DNA of 64,000 nt, from positions 1,488,001 through 1,552,000 of the forward strand of contig OZ245061.1 in the NCBI GenBank assembly GCA_965224755.1, in the 5' to 3' direction. Positions 33,132-41,306 of the stretch are shown piece by piece. The DNA is from Hellea sp965224755. GTDB taxonomy: Bacteria > Pseudomonadota > Alphaproteobacteria > Caulobacterales > Maricaulaceae. The position numbers and the translations under genes are program-made. Each line of letters starts with the position of its first letter. Position 1 is the first letter of the stretch. The notes under the pieces are model-generated. The model searched no databases and had not been told where the DNA came from. It saw only the letters and a list, made by a program, of their open reading frames with translations.

Positions 33132-34238
33132 ATGACGCTTATTTCTGAATTTGTGACGCGGGCTGAGGCTTTGGCATCTTCCAGCGGGCAGTCGCTGTCG
33201 ACGATATCTCGAAAAGTGCTTAATGACGGCAAGGGGTTGGCGCGGCTGATTGACGGCGGGCAGGTGACGCTTAAGACTTTGGAAGAGGCTTTGGCCAAAT
33301 TGGACGCGCTTGAGGCGGAACTATCGGGCGCGGCCAAATTGCGCATGACGCATTTGGATCGTCTTGAAGCCGAGAGTATCCACATTATGCGCGAAGTGGC
33401 GGCGCAGTGCGAAAATCCCGTCATGCTCTATTCCGTCGGTAAGGATAGCTCCGTCATGTTGCATCTGGCCGAGAAAGCGTTTTATCCCTCCCGCCCGCCA
33501 TTCCCGCTTTTGCACGTTGATACGATGTGGAAGTTTAGGGAAATGATCGCCTTTCGGGATCGCCGCGCCAAAGAGACCGGTATGGAATTGATTGTCCATA
33601 TCAATCCGGACGGTAAGCGGGACGGCGTCGGGCCGTTCACTCATGGCTCTGCGGCTCATACCGATATTATGAAAACGCAGGGGCTGAAACAGGCTTTGGA
33701 TAAATATAAGTTTGACGCCGCCTTTGGCGGCGCGCGGCGCGACGAGGAAAAGTCTCGCGCTAAGGAACGGATTTTCAGCTTTCGGTCGGAGGCCCACCGC
33801 TGGGATGCCAAGACCCAACGGCCCGAGCTTTGGAATATCTATAATACCCGGGTGAAAAAGGGCGAGTCCATGCGGGTCTTTCCGCTGTCTAATTGGACCG
33901 AGCTGGATATCTGGCAATATATCTATAAGGAAAATATTGATATTCCTGATCTGTATCTGTCCAAGAAACGTCCTGTCGTCGAGAAAGACGGGATTTTGAT
34001 CATGGTCGATGATGACCGTATGCCAATCGGGCCAAATGATAAAACCGAAGAGAAAATGGTGCGGTTTCGCACGCTTGGCTGTTACCCGCTTACGGGCGCG
34101 GTTGAGAGCGAGGCGGACACATTGCCTAATGTCATTCGGGAAATGCTGCTGACGACAACATCAGAACGCCAAGGCCGGGTCATCGACTCGGATTCAGGCG
34201 CGTCAATGGAGCAGAAAAAAGAAGAGGGGTATTTCTAA
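33132..34238 (+). CDS. cysD: Sulfate adenylyltransferase subunit CysD with N-terminal HTH-like extension
   Basis: CysD with CysN makes adenosine phosphosulfate (APS) from sulfate and ATP. Residues 72-368 are a full CysD: THLDRLEAESIHIMREVAAQ, the PP-loop SVGKDSSVMLHL, GARRDEEKSRAKERIFSFR and the conserved end GASMEQKKEEGYF. CysD proteins normally start at that MTHLDRLE, about 300 residues. Here the frame continues 71 codons upstream (ISEFVTRAEALASSSGQSLS, then RKVLNDGKGLARLIDGG), which resembles small HTH-type regulators of alphaproteobacteria. An ATG at 33345 would give classic CysD, but it has no ribosome site in front, so the fusion is favoured. Its stop overlaps the next ATG (TAATG). Confidence 0.9.
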   Translation: MTLISEFVTRAEALASSSGQSLSTISRKVLNDGKGLARLIDGGQVTLKTLEEALAKLDALEAELSGAAKLRMTHLDRLEAESIHIMREVAAQCENPVMLYSVGKDSSVMLHLAEKAFYPSRPPFPLLHVDTMWKFREMIAFRDRRAKETGMELIVHINPDGKRDGVGPFTHGSAAHTDIMKTQGLKQALDKYKFDAAFGGARRDEEKSRAKERIFSFRSEAHRWDAKTQRPELWNIYNTRVKKGESMRVFPLSNWTELDIWQYIYKENIDIPDLYLSKKRPVVEKDGILIMVDDDRMPIGPNDKTEEKMVRFRTLGCYPLTGAVESEADTLPNVIREMLLTTTSERQGRVIDSDSGASMEQKKEEGYF

Positions 34239-34435
34239 TGGCCTTCTTAAACCACATATCTGTCATCCCGCACGATATTACGCGGACCCTTCGAGACGGC
34301 CTCCGGCCTCCTCAGGGTGAGGGGTGTTCCAGAGTTGCCCCACAGGCCGAGGGCGCACCCCTTTTCCCCCCTCATCCTGAGGAGCGCGTAGCGCGTCTCG
34401 AAGGATTGGTCGCCACAGGCGGAGGATTTGCATAA
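34238..34435 (+). repeat. Palindromic element between cysD and cysN, open as a 65-codon frame
   Basis: Core 34288-34404: ccttcgagacg (34288-34298) pairs with cgtctcgaagg (34394-34404), and nested inside ctcctcagggtgagg (34308-34322) pairs, with one mismatch, with cctcatcctgaggag (34370-34384). This is the layout of dispersed palindromic repeats common in alphaproteobacterial genomes. The whole insert is open in one frame, starting at a TAATGG shared with the cysD stop and ending in a TAATGG shared with the cysN start. Its first bases (ATGGCC-TTCTT) resemble the true cysN start (ATGGCCCATCTT). I regard the frame as a by-product of the repeat, possibly translated in passing. Confidence 0.75.
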
Positions 34436-36348
34436 TGGCCCATCTTGATGACCTTATCGCAACGGATATTCATGCTTATCTCAACGCGCAGGAAAACAAG
34501 TCCTTCCTGCGTTTTATCACCTGCGGCTCTGTTGATGATGGTAAGTCAACCTTGATCGGGCGGCTGCTTTATGATTCAAAACTGATCTATGAAGATCAGC
34601 TCGCATCCCTCGAAAAAGATAGTAAAAAATCGGGAACTCAGGGCGATAAAATTGATCTGGCACTTCTCGTGGACGGCCTCGCGGCGGAACGCGAACAGGG
34701 TATCACCATTGATGTCGCTTATCGTTTCTTCTCGACCGATAAACGCAAATTCATCGTCGCCGATACGCCGGGCCATGTGCAATATACGCGCAATATGGCG
34801 ACGGGGGCCTCGACAGCGGATGTTGCGGTTCTGCTCATCGACGCGCGTTACGGCGTTCAAGAACAAACCCGCCGCCACGCTTATATTGTTTCGCTGCTCG
34901 GCGTAAAACATGTCGTTGTTGCCATCAACAAGATGGATTTGAATGGTTTTGACCAAGCTATCTATAACGCTATCGAAGTTGATTTCAGGGAGTTTTCCAA
35001 AGACCTCAGCTTTACCGATATTAGCTGCATACCGATGTCTGCGCTGGAGGGCGACAATGTCACGACAAAATCCGCTAAATCGAAATGGTATAAAGGCCCG
35101 TCTTTGCTGGAATATCTCGAAAATGTGGATGTCGATAGTGCAATGCTGGACGCGCCGTTTCGTATGCCGGTGCAATGGGTTAACCGACCCAATCCCGATT
35201 TTCGCGGATTTTCGGGCACCATAGCGTCCGGCACCATTGAAGTCGGCGACGACATCATCGTCATTGCGTCCGGCAAACGCTCCAAGGTTAAAGAGATCAT
35301 CACATTTGACGGCAAACGCGATATTGCCCGCGAAGATATGGCAGTGACGCTGACCTTTGCCGACGAGATTGATATTTCGCGCGGTGATGTGATTTGCAAG
35401 ATCGATAATCCGGCGCAGCAGGCCGGCCAATTTCAGGCGCATATCCTCTGGATGAACGAAAAAGAATTGTTTCCCGGGCGGCAATATCTACTCAAGACCA
35501 CGAATAAGACGGTGCTGGCCAGTGTCTCTAAGCTGAAATACCGTGTTGATATCAATGATTTCTCTGAAGTCGCTGTCAAAACCTTGGCGCTTAATGAAGT
35601 CGGGGTGGCTACGCTGGCCCTATCGGCCCCGATTGCCTTTGATGCCTATAAGGACAACTGTAATACTGGCAACTTTATCCTGATTGACCGCCAGAGCAAC
35701 GAAACCATCGGCGTCGGCATGCTAGACTTTGCCTTGCGCCGTGCCAGCAATGTTGTCTGGCAAGTTCTGGATGTTGATAAATCAGCGCGCGCGTTACAGA
35801 AAAATCAGAGGCCAGCCTTGCTCTGGTTTACGGGACTGTCGGGCTCAGGCAAATCCACCATTGCCAATCTGGTCGAGAAGAAGCTCCTCGACCTAGGCCG
35901 CCATACCTATACTTTGGACGGGGATAATGTCCGCCATGGCCTTAACCGTGACCTCAATTTCTCCAAAGCTGATCGCGTCGAGAATATCCGCCGTATCGGC
36001 GAGGTTGCCAAACTCATGGTCGATGCTGGCCTGATTACTATGGCTTCCTTCATTTCGCCTTATCGGGCTGAGCGGCAAATGGCGCGCAGGCTTTTAGACG
36101 CGGGCGAATTTGTTGAAATCTTCGTTAACACACCGCTTGAAGTCGCTGAACAGCGCGATGTCAAAGGCCTCTATGCCAAGGCGAGAGCGGGCGAGATTAA
36201 AAACTTCACCGGCATTGATAGTGAATATCAAGCCCCGGAAAATGCAGAGATTGTTGTCAATACGGTTGAAATGTCAGCCGATAAAGCGGCGGAGATGATT
36301 GTTAAATATCTCGGCGACAATGGCTTTCTCGCAGGCTATGAGGCGTAA
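34435..36348 (+). CDS. cysNC: Bifunctional sulfate adenylyltransferase subunit 1 / APS kinase CysNC
   Basis: 637 residues. Residues 1-440 are the GTPase subunit CysN, with P-loop GSVDDGKST at 31-39, EREQGITIDVAYRFF (switch), DTPGHVQYTRNM (G3) and NKMD (G4). Residues 460-637 are APS kinase CysC with P-loop GLSGSGKST at 467-475, DGDNVRHGLNRDL and FISPYRAERQ. With CysD it makes APS and then PAPS. It is coupled at both ends: TAATG with the upstream repeat frame and TAATG with the DHH gene downstream. No PAPS reductase or sulfotransferase gene is in view. Confidence 0.97.
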   Translation: MAHLDDLIATDIHAYLNAQENKSFLRFITCGSVDDGKSTLIGRLLYDSKLIYEDQLASLEKDSKKSGTQGDKIDLALLVDGLAAEREQGITIDVAYRFFSTDKRKFIVADTPGHVQYTRNMATGASTADVAVLLIDARYGVQEQTRRHAYIVSLLGVKHVVVAINKMDLNGFDQAIYNAIEVDFREFSKDLSFTDISCIPMSALEGDNVTTKSAKSKWYKGPSLLEYLENVDVDSAMLDAPFRMPVQWVNRPNPDFRGFSGTIASGTIEVGDDIIVIASGKRSKVKEIITFDGKRDIAREDMAVTLTFADEIDISRGDVICKIDNPAQQAGQFQAHILWMNEKELFPGRQYLLKTTNKTVLASVSKLKYRVDINDFSEVAVKTLALNEVGVATLALSAPIAFDAYKDNCNTGNFILIDRQSNETIGVGMLDFALRRASNVVWQVLDVDKSARALQKNQRPALLWFTGLSGSGKSTIANLVEKKLLDLGRHTYTLDGDNVRHGLNRDLNFSKADRVENIRRIGEVAKLMVDAGLITMASFISPYRAERQMARRLLDAGEFVEIFVNTPLEVAEQRDVKGLYAKARAGEIKNFTGIDSEYQAPENAEIVVNTVEMSADKAAEMIVKYLGDNGFLAGYEA

Positions 36349-37292
36349 TGGCAAATTTCGACGTATTTAACGGTGATGCCGACGGGATAATCTCGCTGGT
36401 GCAATTGCGCCGGGCTGACCCGCGCGAGGCGAGCCTTGTCACGGGCCGTAAGCGGGATATTAAATTACTAGGCCGTGTACAGGCGGGTAAGGGCGATAAC
36501 GTCACCGTGCTGGATATTTCTATGCGGAGTAATGCGGATGATCTGCGCCGTATTTTGGCAGCAGGCGCAAATATTTTTTATGCTGACCATCATAATGCAG
36601 GCGATATACCCGACCACCCGAACCTTCAAGCCGTGATAGATACGTCGCCCGAAATTTGCACGGCGATGCTAATCGATATGTGCCTTGAAGGTGCCTACCG
36701 GGCTTGGGCGGTGACGGCGGCTTATGGCGATAATTTTCCAAAGCTAGCGCGTAAAAAAGGGGCGGGTTTGAAGCTGCCACTCGAAAAACTCGAACGCCTT
36801 GGTATGTTGATAAACTATAATGGGTATGGCGGCACTGTCGCCGATTTACATTATCACCCTGCGGATTTATTTAGGCAGCTTGCCGATTACGATACGCCGA
36901 TGGAGTTTCTGGCAGATAAACAAGGCGTCTTTGACACGCTCGATGCGGGTTATGAAGATGACCTCATCATGGCTAAAAACTCAAAAATCATGGACCGTTG
37001 TGACGCAGGCCTTGTCATAGGCCTTGAAGATGATGCGGCCTCTCGCCGTATCTCTGGCGTTTTTGGCAATCAACTCGCGCAGGACAATCCCAAACGAGCT
37101 CATGCCATATTAACCGCGCAAAAAGGCGGCTATCTCGTCTCTATCCGAGCGCCGTTATCCAAACGCTCCGGGGCTGATACGCTGGCTCTGAAATTTGAAA
37201 CAGGCGGCGGGCGCGCGGCGGCGGCGGGTATAAATCATCTGCCAATGGGCGAGTTAGACAGATTTATTGAGGCCTTTCGCGCGGGTTTTTAA
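36348..37292 (+). CDS. DHH-family phosphoesterase, candidate pAp phosphatase
   Basis: 314 residues with the DHH-superfamily signatures: FNGDADGI at residues 7-14 (metal Asp), DISMRSNADD, and ADHHNAG with the DHH at 80-82; the C-terminal part ends in the DHHA1-type FETGGGRAAAAGINHLP. Relatives include NrnA, which cleaves nano-RNA and dephosphorylates 3'-phosphoadenosine 5'-phosphate (pAp). pAp is the by-product of PAPS use, and the gene is coupled (1-nt overlap) to cysNC, so pAp removal is a reasonable job for it. This assignment is inferred from context; other phosphodiester substrates are possible. Confidence 0.78.
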   Translation: MANFDVFNGDADGIISLVQLRRADPREASLVTGRKRDIKLLGRVQAGKGDNVTVLDISMRSNADDLRRILAAGANIFYADHHNAGDIPDHPNLQAVIDTSPEICTAMLIDMCLEGAYRAWAVTAAYGDNFPKLARKKGAGLKLPLEKLERLGMLINYNGYGGTVADLHYHPADLFRQLADYDTPMEFLADKQGVFDTLDAGYEDDLIMAKNSKIMDRCDAGLVIGLEDDAASRRISGVFGNQLAQDNPKRAHAILTAQKGGYLVSIRAPLSKRSGADTLALKFETGGGRAAAAGINHLPMGELDRFIEAFRAGF

Positions 37293-37325
37293 TTCGCTAT
37301 AGTTTCCGAAACCAAGGGAACCGTT

Positions 37326-37715
37326 ATGACTATGAATGAACACATGATGGCCTCGCCGACTTGGCTTTTGATCTGGCTCGGCATTATGGGCGTGACTGTG
37401 ATGCTGGCTATCCCCTTTGCGATTAAAGATTGGCGCGCGCGTTGGGCCATCATAGCCATGATAGGCAATGTTATCGTGATGAGCGCACTCTTTGAAAAGT
37501 TTGGCTTTACGCGGATTTTGGGGCTGGCACATATTATCTTCTGGACGCCTCTGTTGGCTTATTTGTGGAAGAAGAGGAAAACCTATCCCGAGCGCATTTG
37601 GACAAATCGTTGGGTGCGTTTGGCGATGATTGTTATTTTGATCTCTCTGCTCTTTGATTATACCGATGTTATCCGCTGGCTCTTGGGCGAGCGCGGCGTT
37701 GTTAGTTATAGCTGA
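37326..37715 (+). CDS. Membrane protein, unknown
   Basis: 129 residues with about four membrane segments (14-32, 40-60, 63-83, 97-116) and a basic loop (WKKRKTYPERIW). Family not recognised. It lies 33 nt after the DHH gene and its stop overlaps the start of the alpha/beta hydrolase (TGATG), so these sit in the same transcript. Confidence 0.6.
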   Translation: MTMNEHMMASPTWLLIWLGIMGVTVMLAIPFAIKDWRARWAIIAMIGNVIVMSALFEKFGFTRILGLAHIIFWTPLLAYLWKKRKTYPERIWTNRWVRLAMIVILISLLFDYTDVIRWLLGERGVVSYS

Positions 37716-38473
37716 TGCCCAGCGAGAAGGTCGAGTTTAAGGGCGCATTTGGGGATACGCTTTCGGCCAAGCTCGATTGGCCCGAGGAGGGCTTGCGAAG
37801 CTGGGTGCTTTTTGCCCATGGCTTCTCAATTGGTAAAGATCTCAAACCCATCCGAACAATCTCAAAATCGCTTGTTGATGACGGTTACGGCATGATGCGC
37901 TTTGATTTTACCGGACTCGGCGAATCCGGCGGGGATTTTTCAGATACGAATTTTTCGTCTAATTGCGAGGATATTCGTAATGCTGCCGGTTACTTACGCG
38001 ATAATCATAAAGCGCCCTGCGTCATGATTGGGCATAGTTTTGGCGGCACGGCGACGCTGAAAGTCGCGGACGAAATTCCCGAATGTAAAGCTGTGGCCAC
38101 CATTGGCTCGCCTTGTGATACCACCCATATCGTCCACCAATTCGCTGATAAACTTGAAGAGATTGAAGAATCCGGGGAGGCTAAAGTTCTGCTCGGCGGA
38201 CGGCCTTTTATCATTAAAGAGCAATTTTTGGAAGATATCGGCAATCAGGATATCGCCGCCGAAATCGCTGATTTGAATCGCGCCTTGATGATCTTCCATT
38301 CGCCGCAGGATAGAGTCGTGAGCATCGATAATGCCGCCCATATTTACAGCAAGGCCAAACACCCCAAAAGTTTTGTTAGCCTAGACGGGGCAGATCATCT
38401 CCTCCTGAAAAACGCTGCAGACGCAGAATATGTCGCCCACGTACTCGCGGCTTGGGCGCATCGTTATATTTAG
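37715..38473 (+). CDS. Alpha/beta hydrolase (OsmC-partner type)
   Basis: 252 residues of an alpha/beta hydrolase: oxyanion region LFAHGFSIGKDL, nucleophile elbow GHSFGG (Ser near residue 110), acidic residue in SPQDRVVS, and His in DGADHLLL. The text FDFTGLGESGGDFSDTNFSSN is what I know from bifunctional hydrolase-OsmC proteins; here the OsmC half is absent and the protein stops after the hydrolase. Substrate unknown. Its 3' end overlaps the convergent S-formylglutathione hydrolase gene by 4 nt. Confidence 0.85.
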   Translation: MPSEKVEFKGAFGDTLSAKLDWPEEGLRSWVLFAHGFSIGKDLKPIRTISKSLVDDGYGMMRFDFTGLGESGGDFSDTNFSSNCEDIRNAAGYLRDNHKAPCVMIGHSFGGTATLKVADEIPECKAVATIGSPCDTTHIVHQFADKLEEIEESGEAKVLLGGRPFIIKEQFLEDIGNQDIAAEIADLNRALMIFHSPQDRVVSIDNAAHIYSKAKHPKSFVSLDGADHLLLKNAADAEYVAHVLAAWAHRYI

Positions 38474-39300
38474 AGGTTTTCCGAATGCCAGCGTAGATGG
38501 TCATCTATAAAGCTGGCGATGAAATAATAGCTGTGATCGTATCCATCTTGCAGTCGCAGTGTTAGTTTTTGTCCCATTTTTTGACAGGCGACATCGAATA
38601 GATCGGGCCGTAAATGTTCTTTCAAAAATTCATCACCCGTGCCTTGGTCGATCAAAATATGGGCTTCTGAGGGTTGTTTCATTACAAGCTCTGTTGCGTC
38701 GTACCGGGCCCAGCTCTTTGTGGTGTCGCCGAGATAGCCCTCGAAAGCCTTCTGTCCCCAAGGGACTTGGCTTGGCGCGACAATGGGCGAGAAGGCTGAG
38801 CATGTCTTAAATAAGGTCGGGTTTTTCAGATGGAGCGTCAGCGCTCCATGTCCGCCCATAGAATGGCCAAATATACCGAGGCGCTGCATATCCACGGGTA
38901 AGTTTTCCTTGATCCAGAACGGGAGTTCGTCGCGAATATAGGTTTCCATGGAATAGTTTTCCATCCATGGCATGAGTGTCGCGTCGAGGTAAAACCCGGC
39001 CCCTTTACCAAAATCATAGCGGTCTTCAGTATCGGGAACATGATCGCCGCGCGGGGAGGTATCCGGGGCGATGATGATAAGGCCAAGTTCTGCTGCGAGT
39101 TTCTGTGCGCCTGCTTTGGTGATAAAGTTCTGCTCTGTACAGGTTAGGCCCGACAGCCAAATTACTGCGGGGCAGGGCCCGTCAGCCGCTTGCGGCGGGG
39201 TATAAACCGCCACCCGCATATCGCAGTCACAGGCATCGGAACGGTGTTCATAAACGGCCTGTGTGCCGCCATGGATTTTTGTGCTGGAAATAGGCGTCAT
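38470..39300 (-). CDS. fghA: S-formylglutathione hydrolase
   Basis: Esterase that hydrolyses S-formylglutathione, the second step of glutathione-dependent formaldehyde removal. From ATG 39300 (MTPISSTKIHGGTQ) the product is 276 residues, the usual size. Features: PAVIWLSGLTCTEQNFITKAG, nucleophile Ser in GIFGHSMGGHGAL, Asp in LIDQGTGDEF and the final His in DGYDHSYYFIASF. The frame extends 24 codons further upstream but without family similarity. No adjacent alcohol dehydrogenase gene is in view. Confidence 0.95.
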   Translation of the reverse strand: MTPISSTKIHGGTQAVYEHRSDACDCDMRVAVYTPPQAADGPCPAVIWLSGLTCTEQNFITKAGAQKLAAELGLIIIAPDTSPRGDHVPDTEDRYDFGKGAGFYLDATLMPWMENYSMETYIRDELPFWIKENLPVDMQRLGIFGHSMGGHGALTLHLKNPTLFKTCSAFSPIVAPSQVPWGQKAFEGYLGDTTKSWARYDATELVMKQPSEAHILIDQGTGDEFLKEHLRPDLFDVACQKMGQKLTLRLQDGYDHSYYFIASFIDDHLRWHSENL

Positions 39301-39545
39301 AAGAAACTCTTGTCTATTTTGTCCAAAATGGAGTTTTATATACATTATGGCCTGAAAATTACGATTACACAATTGTTACAAAGTGTATCAACACGTGAAA
39401 TTTTGATAAGTTTTCCTGTGTTAGGCTTCTCTTTACATATTTGGGAAATTCCCTAATAAGACGGTTTATTGACAGAGCGCTTTATTCTGAAGACTATTCG
39501 CTTCCAGAATTCATAACGCGCTCGTTAGAGGCGGGAAGCATAATA
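39301..39545 (+). promoter_or_regulatory. Promoter region of the sphingolipid operon
   Basis: This AT-rich 245-bp gap separates the divergent fghA from the acyl-AMP ligase gene. A consensus TTGACA is present at 39469-39474, but the matching -10 (about 39492) is weak. A TTG at 39441 extends the ligase frame upstream; I see no reason to prefer it. Confidence 0.3.
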
Positions 39546-41297
39546 ATGAACCACCCAACGCTAACTGCGCGCGGCCAAGCTATCATACATGCTGATTTTC
39601 CGACTCTCTGTGATGGGCTGGATTATGCTGCGACATGCGACACTGGGCTGAATTACTTTTCGGGTAAAGCCGAGCTTATAACGGCTCTGACCTATGCCGA
39701 ATTACGCGAAAAGGCGATAACCCTTGCTAAGCGCTTGGTCGGGTTTGCGCCAAAAAATGCCCGCATCGGGATTGCCGCCGTTTCGACGCCCGAATTTGCC
39801 ATTATTTTCTTTGCTTGCCAATATGCCGGACTTGTTGCGGCGCCGTTGCCATTGCCGGTTACTTTAGGGGGCCGGTCTTCTTACGAGCGTCAGTTAGAGC
39901 GTATGGCCGATACGGGTGACTTTCATGCTTTGTTTTGCCCCGCTTCGATGGAGCCGATCATGAGTTCAGCGCTTAATGATCATGCTATGTCAGTTCTCAC
40001 CTTTGAAGAACTCGACGTGCTACCTATGGGCAAAAACATCCGACCTTTTGGCCCGGATGATTTGTGTTATATCCAATATTCTTCTGGTAGTTCCAGCTCG
40101 CCGAAAGGCATTATCGGCACGCAAGCTTCTGTCTGCGCGAATTGTTACGGCATTTCCAAATATGGTCTTATAATCGGCCCGGAAGACCGCGGAACATCAT
40201 GGTTGCCGCTCTATCATGATATGGGCTTGATCGGATGTCTGATTGTGCCGGTTATGGCGCAAATGTCGATTGATTATATTGATCCGCAGGATTTTACCCG
40301 ACGACCCATTACATGGCTGCAACTCATCTCGGATCATGGCGGGACATTGTCCTATAGTCCGACTTTTGGTTACGAGCTTTGTGTAAGGCGGTGGCGCGCT
40401 GATCGCGACCTCGACCTTTCCAAATGGCGGGCTGCGGGCATTGGCGGCGATATGGTGCGCCCCGAACCTTTGACAGAATTTCAAGAGTTGTTTGGCCCGA
40501 TGGGTTTTGCCGATGGCGCCTTTATGCCAAGCTACGGCTTAGCCGAAACGACATTGGGGGCGACATTTGCGCCAGCCGGACAGGGGCTGCTTAAACACAC
40601 AATTGATATGGAACGTTATGAGCGGACAAATGAAGCTATTGATGCTTCGGATATTACGCCCGAAGAGAACCGGCGTAGCTTTGTCGCCTGCGGTAAAGTT
40701 TTGCCAGATCACACGATCGAAATCCGTGATTTTGAAGGCCATGTTCTCGGGGAAAGAAAAGTGGGGCGGATTTTCTTAAAAGGCCCGAGTGTTTCGCCCG
40801 GTTATTTTCGTAATTCGCAAGCCACAGAGGCCGCTTTTTCCAAAGATGGCTGGCTGGATACAGGAGATCTCGGCTATTGGCTCGATGACCAGATTGTTGT
40901 GACTGGGCGCTTTAAAGATTTGATTTTGTGGCATGGCCGCAATATTTGGCCGCAGGATATTGAATGGGCCGCACAAGCGGCTGCGCCGCATCGCTGTGGA
41001 CGCGCTTGTTCATTTGCGATGGGCGGGGCGGGCGACGAGAAAGAAATCATGTTGCTGATCGAATGCCGGACGCGCGATACGAAATTGCTCGACGAAATTT
41101 ACAAAGCCGTTACGGCCGCCATTCGCCTCGAAGTTGGCGTGCCGGTCAAGCTGCAACTTGTGCCGCGCGGCACAATGATCATTACCTCATCAGGTAAATT
41201 ATCGCGCGCCCGTGTGAAGGATAAATATCTGCAAGGCGCGGTTGTTGACCTGCAAGATACGGCGCCGCTTAAAACCGTTTCAAGCGAGACTGGCTAA
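39546..41297 (+). CDS. Fatty acyl-AMP ligase / acyl-ACP synthetase of sphingolipid operon
   Basis: Adenylate-forming enzyme that activates a fatty acid and, by context, loads it on the acyl carrier protein encoded two genes on. From ATG 39546 it is 583 residues; a GGCGGGAAG ribosome site precedes it. Motifs: P-loop IQYSSGSSSSPKGIIGT, the FAAL-type TSWLPLYHDMGLIG, PSYGLAETTL and the late DTGDLGYWLDDQIVVTGRFKD followed by GRNIWPQDIEW. Gene set and content match the Caulobacter cluster where this enzyme (AasR) is needed for ceramide synthesis. Nine nt separate it from the next gene. Confidence 0.9.
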   Translation: MNHPTLTARGQAIIHADFPTLCDGLDYAATCDTGLNYFSGKAELITALTYAELREKAITLAKRLVGFAPKNARIGIAAVSTPEFAIIFFACQYAGLVAAPLPLPVTLGGRSSYERQLERMADTGDFHALFCPASMEPIMSSALNDHAMSVLTFEELDVLPMGKNIRPFGPDDLCYIQYSSGSSSSPKGIIGTQASVCANCYGISKYGLIIGPEDRGTSWLPLYHDMGLIGCLIVPVMAQMSIDYIDPQDFTRRPITWLQLISDHGGTLSYSPTFGYELCVRRWRADRDLDLSKWRAAGIGGDMVRPEPLTEFQELFGPMGFADGAFMPSYGLAETTLGATFAPAGQGLLKHTIDMERYERTNEAIDASDITPEENRRSFVACGKVLPDHTIEIRDFEGHVLGERKVGRIFLKGPSVSPGYFRNSQATEAAFSKDGWLDTGDLGYWLDDQIVVTGRFKDLILWHGRNIWPQDIEWAAQAAAPHRCGRACSFAMGGAGDEKEIMLLIECRTRDTKLLDEIYKAVTAAIRLEVGVPVKLQLVPRGTMIITSSGKLSRARVKDKYLQGAVVDLQDTAPLKTVSSETG

Positions 41298-41306
41298 CCT
41301 CCCATC

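Noticed and set aside
34238..34435. 65-codon frame as an independent gene
   Set aside because: Its sequence is entirely a palindromic repeat with no protein-like composition; kept as a repeat and discussed as a finding.
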